NCBI RefSeq assembly: GCF_017539065.1
Contig: NZ_JAFYHP010000031.1
Coordinates: 62,001-126,000 of the forward strand
Direction of reading: 5' to 3'
Length of the DNA: 64,000 nt
Origin: Methanobrevibacter sp.
GTDB taxonomy: Archaea; Methanobacteriota; Methanobacteria; Methanobacteriales; Methanobacteriaceae
The notes beneath the pieces were generated by a model. That model saw only the letters and a program-made list of their open reading frames with translations, was not told the DNA's origin and did not search any database. This document shows positions 34,835 through 42,950 of the stretch, piece by piece. How positions within the stretch are numbered: the first letter of the stretch is position 1; each line of letters begins with the position of its first letter. Made by a program: the position numbers and the translations under genes.

Positions 34835-37273
34835 ATGATTTCATATGAAGAATTTGAAGAAATTGTTGTAAAAGTACTTGAAAGGGATATTTCTTCAAAT
34901 GAAGACCAGAAAAAGGCAATATTATCGCCAACTAACCAATCATTATTTTTAGTTGCAGGTCCCGGAAGCGGTAAAACAACAGTGATGGTTCTGAAAATAT
35001 TAAAATTCATATTTGTTGACGACATTAATCCGAGTGAAATACTAGCAACAACATTTACAAAAAAAGCGGCTGAAGAGTTAAATTCAAGGATTTTGGGTTG
35101 GGGAGATGAAATAAAAAACTATATTGCTGAGAATACGGATGACTTTGACATTATCACAAAAATAGTCAGAATCGATTTTAACCAGATAAAGGTAGGCACT
35201 ACTGATAAACTCGCAGACGAGATAATGCGGGAAAACAGAGATCCTGGAACAAACCATCCTATAGTCATTGAAAAATTTGTTTCAAACTCCGCAATGATAA
35301 AAATACTGAGTGAAAATGAAAGATATAAGGATAAAGATTTACAGGAATTTCTAAAAAGATTAACCGGTAGGGAAAGGCTTGATGAACCCTCTCAAATGAG
35401 TGAAACAATACTTGAAATAAAAGATAGAATCTATCACGACCAAGTAAACATGGATGAATTATATGATGCCGTTGAAAACGACAAAGGGATGCGAACAGCC
35501 CTTGATTGTATTAAAGACTATGAAAAAATACTAATCAAGAGAAACACAATGGATTTTGCAATGGTCGAATCCAGATTCTTAAAATTGCTTAAACAGCATA
35601 AATTAGATGTGTTTTTAGATAATGTTAAAATCGTTTTAATAGACGAATATCAGGATACAAACTTGATTCAAGAGGACATCTACTTTACTATTGCTAAATC
35701 GGCACTGCAAAACAATGGTAATATCACTGTTGTGGGAGACGATGACCAATCACTTTACAGATTCAGAGGGGCTACCGTAGATTTATTTACAAATTATAAA
35801 AAGAGAGCTAAAGATAAATTAGGAATAGATGTTGAGGAAATCAATCTTAAAACTAATTATCGCTCTACGGAAAATATCATTAACCATTGCAATCGGTTTG
35901 TTGAAATTGATGAGGAATATCAATCAGCAAGAGTTAAAAATAAACCTAAAATTATTGCTCCTGATTTTGAAAAAGATAAAATGCCAGTCCTTGGATTGTT
36001 TAGAAATAATGTTGAAATGCTTTCAAGGGACTTGTCCAATTTAATTTCAAAACTGATAAATAAAGGTGAAGTTAATTTAAAAGTCTTAAAAGTCCTTGAT
36101 GAGGAATATTTCAAACAAGTAAATGGAAACATTGACATTGCTAAACTGCAACAACTCAATGCGCAAAAAGAAAAAGAAGGAAAGGATATTGAAAGGATTA
36201 GTCTGAAACTAAATAGCGAATTTGGGTCCGCATCAGATATAGCAATATTATCCTATTCGCCTAAAGAGAACCAATTCGGTTCCCGTTCATTATTATATTA
36301 TCTTAGAAAGAATCTTAAAAAGCAAAAAAACCCAATTGAAGTGTTCAACCCAAGAGGAATCGAACTGCAAAAGATAGATGTCGTTTCAATATTTTGTGGA
36401 CTATTGCTTGAATGTATAGACCCTGAAAGTAAAATTCAAATCAGCGATAAAACAATTCCAAATTTGGCCAAAGTAACAATGACAAGATGGAGAGCAGCTG
36501 CGCGAGAGTATATTAAACTTAATCCAGAACCTCGTGAACCGCTTACATTAAGTCAATTTGTCCTGTATTGGCAGAATAGAATACCTAGAGGCACTGATAA
36601 ATGGCCTAAAAAAGCTAGTTTAATGGAGTTGGCTTATAAATTAGTAACTTGGATTGAAGATTTGCAAGAGGATGTCGAAGGAATTGTTTATTTAGAGGCA
36701 ATAACCAAATCCATAACCCAAACTGGTTTTTTCAGCAAATACTATTCGAATATCTCATTTGTTAATAAACAAGAAGAAAAAGAATCAATTCTGGAAGCAA
36801 TATGGAATATTTTTATCCCCCTGTCAACTGGAGGAATAGAAATCGATGAAACATTGCTTGAAACATTGCCGGATGACAGAATAAATGTTTTATCAATCCA
36901 TCAATCCAAAGGATTGGAATTCCCATTAGTTATTGTTGATGTGGGTTCCAGATTCAGAGACAATCATGTTAAAACTAAAAGATTAAGATTTCCTAATAAG
37001 GAACCTGAAAACATTACAATTGAAGATACAATACGGCAATACAGTGAACTCGGAGAACCTACAAGAAGCGAAAAAGATAGATCATTTGATGATTTAACAC
37101 GCCTTTATTTTGTTGCATTTTCAAGAGCCGAAAGTGTATTGCTATTAGTTGGCCTAAATCAGTCAATTGTAGGATTTACCCGCAAGAATAAACACTTTAA
37201 TATACCAAATGTAGCTCTCGGATGGAGTAGAGATGAAGAATACATTGGATTTGATGAAATATACTTAATATAG
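34835..37273 (+). CDS. UvrD/Rep-type ATP-dependent DNA helicase
   Basis: 812-residue SF1A helicase. All motifs are present: Walker A VAGPGSGKTTVM, Ia TTFTKKAAEEL, II VLIDEYQDTN, III VVGDDDQSLYRFRG, IV NLKTNYRSTENI, V VLSIHQSKGLEFPLVI, VI YFVAFSRAES. It translocates 3'-5' and unwinds duplex DNA. The gene directly downstream encodes an AddB/Cas4-like Fe-S nuclease, giving an AddAB-like helicase-nuclease pair. Ribosome binding site GAGAGGTAACGT. The 21-bp repair element lies 52 bp upstream. No nuclease domain is fused here. Confidence 0.92.
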   Translation: MISYEEFEEIVVKVLERDISSNEDQKKAILSPTNQSLFLVAGPGSGKTTVMVLKILKFIFVDDINPSEILATTFTKKAAEELNSRILGWGDEIKNYIAENTDDFDIITKIVRIDFNQIKVGTTDKLADEIMRENRDPGTNHPIVIEKFVSNSAMIKILSENERYKDKDLQEFLKRLTGRERLDEPSQMSETILEIKDRIYHDQVNMDELYDAVENDKGMRTALDCIKDYEKILIKRNTMDFAMVESRFLKLLKQHKLDVFLDNVKIVLIDEYQDTNLIQEDIYFTIAKSALQNNGNITVVGDDDQSLYRFRGATVDLFTNYKKRAKDKLGIDVEEINLKTNYRSTENIINHCNRFVEIDEEYQSARVKNKPKIIAPDFEKDKMPVLGLFRNNVEMLSRDLSNLISKLINKGEVNLKVLKVLDEEYFKQVNGNIDIAKLQQLNAQKEKEGKDIERISLKLNSEFGSASDIAILSYSPKENQFGSRSLLYYLRKNLKKQKNPIEVFNPRGIELQKIDVVSIFCGLLLECIDPESKIQISDKTIPNLAKVTMTRWRAAAREYIKLNPEPREPLTLSQFVLYWQNRIPRGTDKWPKKASLMELAYKLVTWIEDLQEDVEGIVYLEAITKSITQTGFFSKYYSNISFVNKQEEKESILEAIWNIFIPLSTGGIEIDETLLETLPDDRINVLSIHQSKGLEFPLVIVDVGSRFRDNHVKTKRLRFPNKEPENITIEDTIRQYSELGEPTRSEKDRSFDDLTRLYFVAFSRAESVLLLVGLNQSIVGFTRKNKHFNIPNVALGWSRDEEYIGFDEIYLI

Positions 37274-37283
37274 GAGATTGAAC

Positions 37284-38516
37284 ATGAAATTACCTTCCCG
37301 ATCAAAATCATATATGATTCCTGAATACAGTCTAACAGGAGACTTATTGTCATTTTTAACATGCAACTTGCAATATAGATATCAGAATAAGGGAACATTG
37401 CCTCCTTCAAAACCTGTGCAAAGATGGTTTGGGGAATTTATTCATGGCGTACTGGAAGAGGCATATCTGGAATGGGATTTGAATAATAAACAGTTCCCAT
37501 GGGATTGGAAAACTGACATTAGGCCAATTGAAGATATGATTGATATACGATTGCAAGTGGATGGGCTTTATCCCTATGATGAAGATTTATTTTACAGTTT
37601 ATTAAACAGCGATTTAACAGCTGATGAATTAAATGAACATGACCATAAAAAATTGGCTAGTGCAAGAGCTGAAAAGGCCATAAATATATGGGGGCCTCAC
37701 CTGTTTCCTTTAATTGATTCTACTGAAATTTTAATAAAAGGAATAAGAAACATGCCCAATTATGAAAAAAACGTCAGTAGGTCAAATTATTATGGAATAA
37801 ATGGAGTTGTAGATGTATTAAGTTCCATTAAAATCAATGATAACCTTAATCAAAGCAATTTGGATAACTACAATAATAAAATAATTGAATTTCTAAAAAA
37901 AGATCCTGAATTTCGAAAACGCATTGCTAATTATAGTGACGGAGACGAATATGAAATTATCATTGATTACAAAGGCATGAAAAGACCTCCTTTGAAAAGC
38001 ATTAATAAATTCAATAATCCTTGGGAGAACCATAGGCAACAAATTTTAACATATACTTGGCTTAGACGCCAACAGGAGGATTCAAAACCAATTTTTGCTG
38101 GAATAATATTCTATTTAAATGAACTTGTACCTTCAAAAGAGGATTTGCTCCTAATTCAAGAGGAAATCGCTAATGACCTAACCGATGATGCTATTGATTA
38201 TAGCAAATTCGCCAATGATATTGAGTTGATAATGAATTGGAGCGAAGATGACAAGGCACCGGAACTTAGTGAAGAGTTTAAAATAGCCAGATCAATTAGA
38301 ATAATTAACATTGATAAAGAAGAGATCAATGATTCACTGGATAGATTTGACAGCGTTGTTTTCAATATTGAAAGTTCATTAATCAAAGAAATTAAAGGCT
38401 GTAAGATTCAGGAGGCATGGAAAGCAGAATCAGATGAGAGAACCTGTAGTGCTTGCGATTTTAAGACATTCTGTAAAAATAACAGTGTTAAAAACAAAGA
38501 TATAAAAATTCCTTAA
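37284..38516 (+). CDS. PD-(D/E)XK nuclease with Fe-S cysteines (AddB/Cas4-like)
   Basis: About 411 residues, RecB-family nuclease. Conserved pieces are FGEFIHGVLEEAY (motif His), GINGVVDVLSS, EIIIDYKGMK (the D-x-K catalytic motif) and QILTYTWLRRQ (Q-x-x-x-Y type). Four cysteines for a 4Fe-4S cluster are in place, one near the N-terminus (FLTCNLQYRY) and three at the end (CSACDFKTFC). It would trim DNA ends with the UvrD partner. ATG at 37284 is 7 bases after GGAG; TTG at 37278 is rejected. The start lies 10 bp after the helicase stop. Confidence 0.85.
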   Translation: MKLPSRSKSYMIPEYSLTGDLLSFLTCNLQYRYQNKGTLPPSKPVQRWFGEFIHGVLEEAYLEWDLNNKQFPWDWKTDIRPIEDMIDIRLQVDGLYPYDEDLFYSLLNSDLTADELNEHDHKKLASARAEKAINIWGPHLFPLIDSTEILIKGIRNMPNYEKNVSRSNYYGINGVVDVLSSIKINDNLNQSNLDNYNNKIIEFLKKDPEFRKRIANYSDGDEYEIIIDYKGMKRPPLKSINKFNNPWENHRQQILTYTWLRRQQEDSKPIFAGIIFYLNELVPSKEDLLLIQEEIANDLTDDAIDYSKFANDIELIMNWSEDDKAPELSEEFKIARSIRIINIDKEEINDSLDRFDSVVFNIESSLIKEIKGCKIQEAWKAESDERTCSACDFKTFCKNNSVKNKDIKIP

Positions 38517-38541
38517 AACAAATAATAATTTAGGTGATAGT

Positions 38542-39219
38542 ATGGCAGATAATCTGGAGAAAAACAAAAAATATTGTGAAATGATCGAAAGTAAAATTAA
38601 TCTTGATGCTAAACCTGTAGCAATGAAATTAATTAAAACAGAAGAAGACCTTCCTGAAGGTTATGATTTAATTGATGAAAAGATTAGACATTGCGAAATG
38701 GTTAGAAAAGCTTCTTTAGGTGATAAATTTTACTCAACAATAGACCAACAACTATGTTTAGGAGGAGCAGGGGCTATTGGTCTTAGGGACATGCCTGAAA
38801 AATTAGCAAATGGTGAAAAATACTTTTCATTAGGCAGATTCCAAGATTTAGAAACTGCTAAAAAACTCACTGGAAAACTTTCAATCATCGAAGATATCAG
38901 TTGGGGCATGATTTATGCACCGTTAGATGAAGCTGATTTTGAAGCTGATGTTATTCAAGTCATTACAGAACCTGTTGGCGGAATGAAACTTGCTCAAAGT
39001 ATTGTTTATAAAACTGGTGAGAAAATTAACCCATCATTTGCAGGTATTCAATCATTATGCGGTGACGCATTTGCTAACCCATATTTAGCAGATGGCATAA
39101 ACTTCACTTTAGGCTGTGACGGTTCAAGAAAGGCAGCTGATATTAAAGATAATGAAATGACAGTCGGCATTAGTAAAGCCAAAATCGAAGAAGTTATTTC
39201 AGGCCTTGAATCAATCTAA
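38542..39219 (+). CDS. DUF169 family protein
   Basis: 225 residues, DUF169: LDAKPVAMKLIKTEEDLP near the start, QQLCLGGAGAIGLRDMPE and the C-terminal SLCGDAFANPYLADGINFTLGCDGSRK. Several Cys in conserved positions suggest metal or cluster binding; the family is common in methanogens and its activity is unknown. ATG follows TTAGGTGATAGT, 26 bp after the nuclease, but it is probably not functionally tied to it. Ends 9 bp inside the convergent nucleotidyltransferase gene. Confidence 0.82.
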   Translation: MADNLEKNKKYCEMIESKINLDAKPVAMKLIKTEEDLPEGYDLIDEKIRHCEMVRKASLGDKFYSTIDQQLCLGGAGAIGLRDMPEKLANGEKYFSLGRFQDLETAKKLTGKLSIIEDISWGMIYAPLDEADFEADVIQVITEPVGGMKLAQSIVYKTGEKINPSFAGIQSLCGDAFANPYLADGINFTLGCDGSRKAADIKDNEMTVGISKAKIEEVISGLESI

Positions 39220-39864
39220 GAGTTTTAAATAATCATCATAGTGATTAATATTTAATAACTCTTTTTCATTTTTTTCTTTTATTCCATAAAATGTGTATCC
39301 ATCATCAAATATTTTACGTAAAATCGGATTTAAATTATCATTTTCATTTTCCAAATATTTCATTAGGTTTTCACGAGGTGCTACAAAAGGCATTCCAAGG
39401 CCTTCAGCGGTATCTAATAAACCTGTTTTTCTTCTACGCAAAATTGATATAGTTTTATATGGATTTTCACTATTTTGACTTACTTCAATCATTTTATTGA
39501 ATGTTTCAGTTGAGACTGTTGGTTGGTCTGCTGTAATACATAATGCAAAATCGGATTCAGAATTTGACAAACCATTGTATAATGACACTGATAAACCTAC
39601 ATCCACAGGGTTGTTTTCAATGAATTTTACGTCATCTTTATAATTATCAAAAATAGCTTCCTTTATTTCATTAGCATAATGGCCAAGTACAACAATGCAT
39701 TCATCAATATTTAAGGATAGTGCATTGTCTATAGTTGTCTCTATAACAGTCTTATTATTAAATGGTAAAATTAATTTATTTGTTAAATCCATTCCTCGAG
39801 AAAGCTGATCCTTCCTCATTCTAGAATTTTTTCCAGCCGCAGTAATAATAGTAGAGATTGACAT
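39211..39864 (-). CDS. MobA-like NTP transferase
   Basis: 217 residues, GT-A type nucleotidyltransferase of the MobA/MocA group: TIITAAGKNSRM for nucleotide binding, VVLGHYANEIKEAI, and CITADQPTVS with the metal-binding Asp. MocA-type enzymes make molybdopterin cytosine dinucleotide, but this one may act on another small acceptor. The G-x-G-x-S-R-M loop is close to MocA. Convergent and overlapping with DUF169 by 9 bp. Confidence 0.8.
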   Translation of the reverse strand: MSISTIITAAGKNSRMRKDQLSRGMDLTNKLILPFNNKTVIETTIDNALSLNIDECIVVLGHYANEIKEAIFDNYKDDVKFIENNPVDVGLSVSLYNGLSNSESDFALCITADQPTVSTETFNKMIEVSQNSENPYKTISILRRRKTGLLDTAEGLGMPFVAPRENLMKYLENENDNLNPILRKIFDDGYTFYGIKEKNEKELLNINHYDDYLKLLD

Positions 39865-39888
39865 AAAATAAAAAAAAGAAAGATATAT

Positions 39889-41076
39889 TCAACCATTCGG
39901 AATATATCTAGTTATTTGACAATAAATGCCCATACCCGTACCTTCACCTTCAGTCCACATATTAATTTTGACTGGATAGTCATGGTTGTTGGTTACTGTA
40001 ATATCCTGAGCTGGATTGAATCCAAACAGAACCGCATTTTCATCCCAAGACATACCAACAGGCAAATCAAATCCTTCTGCAGTAACAGCTGCTCTTAAAG
40101 CTCTAGCTGGAGGGCATACTCCATGTGCTGCACTTCCACCAGGTGCTTCAGAATCTTTAGCGGATTCGAAGTAAATATAATCTTTTCCACTGGATGTTGA
40201 ATTAGGAGGAATAACAGTTCCATTCCATGCTTGTACGAATTGTCTTGCATTTATTTCTCTTACATAATTACCATATTCAGGGTGAGAACCTAAAGAAGTA
40301 CCATAAGCTTCACCGCTTTCTGCAGTGTAATTTCCAGAATATAACAAAATTGGAGAACCAGTAGGATATTCAAAAGCGTAATCTACCACGTCTTGACCGA
40401 ATATTTTGGGAACATCAGATGAGCTAATATTATTCCTTCCATCGGAAAAACCAACCATTCCTTTTTCTAAAGTAAAAGTAGAGCCTACAGATGCATCATA
40501 ATTATACCAATTTGCAATTGTAGTGCCATTATAATAATCACTTTTATAGTCCAGATTCCTAATTTGGTCAACAGGAACGGATTTGACCAATTTGCCATCT
40601 TCATAAATATCAAGACCGGATTCTGTTTTTTCTAGCCATTTATATGGTGCACTATAAGCCCAAACATAATTATCCGGTGCTTTTACAACTAATTTATCTC
40701 CAGCATAAGTTAAAAAGCCAGGACCCTCAACATCAACAACATTACCGTAAGAATCAATACCCTCTCCTGCAACAGTAGTAAAGTCAAACGGAACAACACC
40801 AGTTGATGTAGCCATTAAAATGCCCTGTAAATCTAAAGCTAAAAGCTGATGCAATAAAAATCCTGCATTAGATATTAAAGGAACTTCGACCGGATTAGTT
40901 GTACCTACAATAGATTGATTTTCAAACATGGATTGGCCAATAGGAAGATTGTATTCATTTGTTACGGATTCAGCAGTATAATTTGTAGTTGCAGAACTAG
41001 TAAAAGCTACAAATATACATAAAAAAATTAATACTATCAAAATAGCAATTGAAATTTTTCTCCAACCGTTTCTCAT
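39889..41076 (-). CDS. Secreted protein with a VanW-like C-terminal region
   Basis: 395 residues. Signal peptide or anchor at 10-30 (IAILIVLIFLCIFVAFTSSA), then an extracellular domain of unknown type. Near the end, AAHGVCPPARALRAAV and VTNNHDYPVKINMWTEG recall the VanW/YoaR-type proteins (which have a G-x-C start and a NNTDYPI-type end), though similarity is distant. Two NxT/S-rich stretches may be glycosylated. ATG follows GGGTGTATTAA. It sits next to the Mur ligase, so a cell-wall role is possible. Confidence 0.6.
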   Translation of the reverse strand: MRNGWRKISIAILIVLIFLCIFVAFTSSATTNYTAESVTNEYNLPIGQSMFENQSIVGTTNPVEVPLISNAGFLLHQLLALDLQGILMATSTGVVPFDFTTVAGEGIDSYGNVVDVEGPGFLTYAGDKLVVKAPDNYVWAYSAPYKWLEKTESGLDIYEDGKLVKSVPVDQIRNLDYKSDYYNGTTIANWYNYDASVGSTFTLEKGMVGFSDGRNNISSSDVPKIFGQDVVDYAFEYPTGSPILLYSGNYTAESGEAYGTSLGSHPEYGNYVREINARQFVQAWNGTVIPPNSTSSGKDYIYFESAKDSEAPGGSAAHGVCPPARALRAAVTAEGFDLPVGMSWDENAVLFGFNPAQDITVTNNHDYPVKINMWTEGEGTGMGIYCQITRYIPNG

Positions 41077-41142
41077 TTAATACACCCAATAAATATACAA
41101 TAATAATTATAAAAAACGTTATATAAATATGTTATTAACTGG

Positions 41143-42423
41143 TCATAACTTTTCTGAAATCAATTTAATCCTTTCTTGAATATCTATAATTGTATCTTGA
41201 CCATTTCCTCCAATTAAAATAGCATCTTCATGAGAGTACTCTGCAACCAGTTCAATGATTTGGTCTAGAGTGTTAACGGTTATAATATTTCCCATATACC
41301 CCAAGGAATGGAGCCTGTATATTGCAATATCAAGAGTATCATCTAAACCTGGGAACAAAACAATGACTTCTGGATTATATTCCGCGGCAACATCTAAAAT
41401 ATCTAATCTATGAACCTCATTATGTCTCGGAGTTCCAATAAATAATGCATAGAAATCTTTTTCTTTTAAAACTGAAGCTAAAGCATCTGAATTATCGGTT
41501 TTGCCCACATAAACATCAGCATCATTAATCTTGTACACATCTAAACGGCCTTGAACAGCTTTAAAATCAGCAAGGGTTTGTCTAATAACATCCTTAGGTA
41601 CTTTTAACTCCTTTGCAATAGCAGTTGCCAATCCTGCATTAAGTAAGTTGAATTTTCCGATTAATTGCAATTCATCTTGATAGGCAAAATAAGGAATAGT
41701 TTTTTTAGCCGCTTCTTTAAAATCAGCGTTGAAATCTTGATTATATGCTGTAAAAATTGTTTTGCCTGTGAAAAATCTTACTAAGGAATCTTTATAATTT
41801 GCTATGGTTTTGTGAACATCCATATGATCATTACCAATATTAGTAAGTCCAACCATATCAAAATCAAAACAGTAATTTGTAAAGTCTAAAGTCATATCAC
41901 AGACTTCAACAAGCAAAATATCATAATCTCCTTCTTCAGCTTCGAGGATTAAATCATAATAACCTGAAAATCCTCCACCGCCGTTTCCACCGACCAATAC
42001 TCTTTTACCGGCATTTTCCAAAATATTTTTTAACATATGGACTGTTGTAGTTTTACCATTTGTTCCTGTAATTCCAATTGTGAAAATATTTTTATGCTTT
42101 TCTAAAATATCACTTAATAATGTGCCGTTTTCCAATAGTTTATTAGCAAAAGAGCCCCCATACATACTGGGGCTAAAAGCTATTGCATCACACTCTTCAA
42201 TAGCATAAGAATTAGTAAACCCCAAATCAACAGTTATTTTATCTCCAACAATAGAAACTGTTTGATTGTCATCAATCATATCCATATCCAATATTGGCAA
42301 ATTTAAACCATTTAAATCAACATTAATATTCAAATCAGTTGCATAAACTTCCCAACCATGTTTTAAAAGAGAGTTTACTGCTTTTTTTCCTTCCACACCT
42401 AATCCTATTACTGCAGCTTTCAT
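41143..42423 (-). CDS. Mur ligase family protein (probable pseudomurein peptide ligase)
   Basis: 426 residues. Rossmann-like N-terminal domain (AVIGLGVEGKKAVNSLL), central ATPase domain with P-loop GITGTNGKTTTV and the GLTNIGNDHMDVHKT metal/phosphate loop, and a short C-terminal domain. This is the layout of UDP-substrate amino-acid ligases. In Methanobacteriales such enzymes build the pseudomurein stem peptide from L-amino acids; which residue this one adds cannot be told. The catalytic Lys normally found after the central domain is not obvious to the eye. Leftward, near the VanW-like gene. Confidence 0.78.
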   Translation of the reverse strand: MKAAVIGLGVEGKKAVNSLLKHGWEVYATDLNINVDLNGLNLPILDMDMIDDNQTVSIVGDKITVDLGFTNSYAIEECDAIAFSPSMYGGSFANKLLENGTLLSDILEKHKNIFTIGITGTNGKTTTVHMLKNILENAGKRVLVGGNGGGGFSGYYDLILEAEEGDYDILLVEVCDMTLDFTNYCFDFDMVGLTNIGNDHMDVHKTIANYKDSLVRFFTGKTIFTAYNQDFNADFKEAAKKTIPYFAYQDELQLIGKFNLLNAGLATAIAKELKVPKDVIRQTLADFKAVQGRLDVYKINDADVYVGKTDNSDALASVLKEKDFYALFIGTPRHNEVHRLDILDVAAEYNPEVIVLFPGLDDTLDIAIYRLHSLGYMGNIITVNTLDQIIELVAEYSHEDAILIGGNGQDTIIDIQERIKLISEKL

Positions 42424-42521
42424 AAAAAATAATTCCTAAACAATTCTAATATAATCTTAACTTTTAAAATTAATAAATATTTTTATATCATAAAAGGTTA
42501 AAATTAAAGCAAGGTGTTTAG

Positions 42522-42917
42522 ATGTTCGAAGATGAAAGAAATGACAAAATATACAATTTAATTATCACTAACGGTTTCGATAGAAATAACGAATATGGTC
42601 AATTTACAGAAAAATTATATTCCAAAGTTGACTTTTTATGGAAAGAATCAATGTCAGGATCATATTCAACAGCAAGCGAAGAATTTTACAGCAAAGTGGA
42701 CGGAATTATCATGTTAGCCGGCCTATACAATGATAATAAAGAACTATTTGAAGACCTATTAAACGCTAGTAAAAAATATGACATACCAATAGTCTTAGTA
42801 AGACCATACGGATTAGAAGAAGTTCCAGAAATACTAGAAGAAAATGCTGCAACTATCGTTGGATGGAACGCTAATTGTATTATCGATTCAATTAAAGATG
42901 CTAGACACACAATGTAA
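42522..42917 (+). CDS. TIR-like (MTH538/DUF1863-type) protein
   Basis: 131 residues, flavodoxin-like alpha/beta fold. The text from IIMLAGLYNDNKELFEDLLN through SKKYDIPIVLVRPYG to AATIVGWNANCIIDSI fits the MTH538-type TIR-like family (PF08937), whose members include the ThsB subunit of Thoeris defence. MTH538 lies close to the mre11-rad50 genes in Methanothermobacter, and here the gene is convergent with rad50, so the linkage is conserved. A Thoeris ThsA partner is not visible nearby. Whether this one makes a signalling nucleotide is unknown. Confidence 0.7.
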   Translation: MFEDERNDKIYNLIITNGFDRNNEYGQFTEKLYSKVDFLWKESMSGSYSTASEEFYSKVDGIIMLAGLYNDNKELFEDLLNASKKYDIPIVLVRPYGLEEVPEILEENAATIVGWNANCIIDSIKDARHTM

Positions 42918-42950
42918 AAAAAATAGTAATAATGTAGCTACATTATTACT
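42917..42950. terminator. Bidirectional terminator between the TIR-like gene and rad50
   Basis: Perfect 26-bp palindrome, arms AGTAATAATGTAG (42925-42937) and CTACATTATTACT (42938-42950). It contains the rad50 stop codon. On the minus strand it is followed by ATTTTTTTT, on the plus strand by TTTTG, so it can serve both convergent genes. Confidence 0.6.

Noticed and set aside
37284-38516. Cas4 nuclease of a CRISPR system
   Set aside because: It is longer than Cas4, is coupled to UvrD, and no other cas gene or repeat array is in the window.
42522-42917. A Thoeris defence system
   Set aside because: Only the TIR-like part is present. No ThsA-type (SIR2/SLOG) effector lies nearby, and the protein family is a normal part of methanogen chromosomes.
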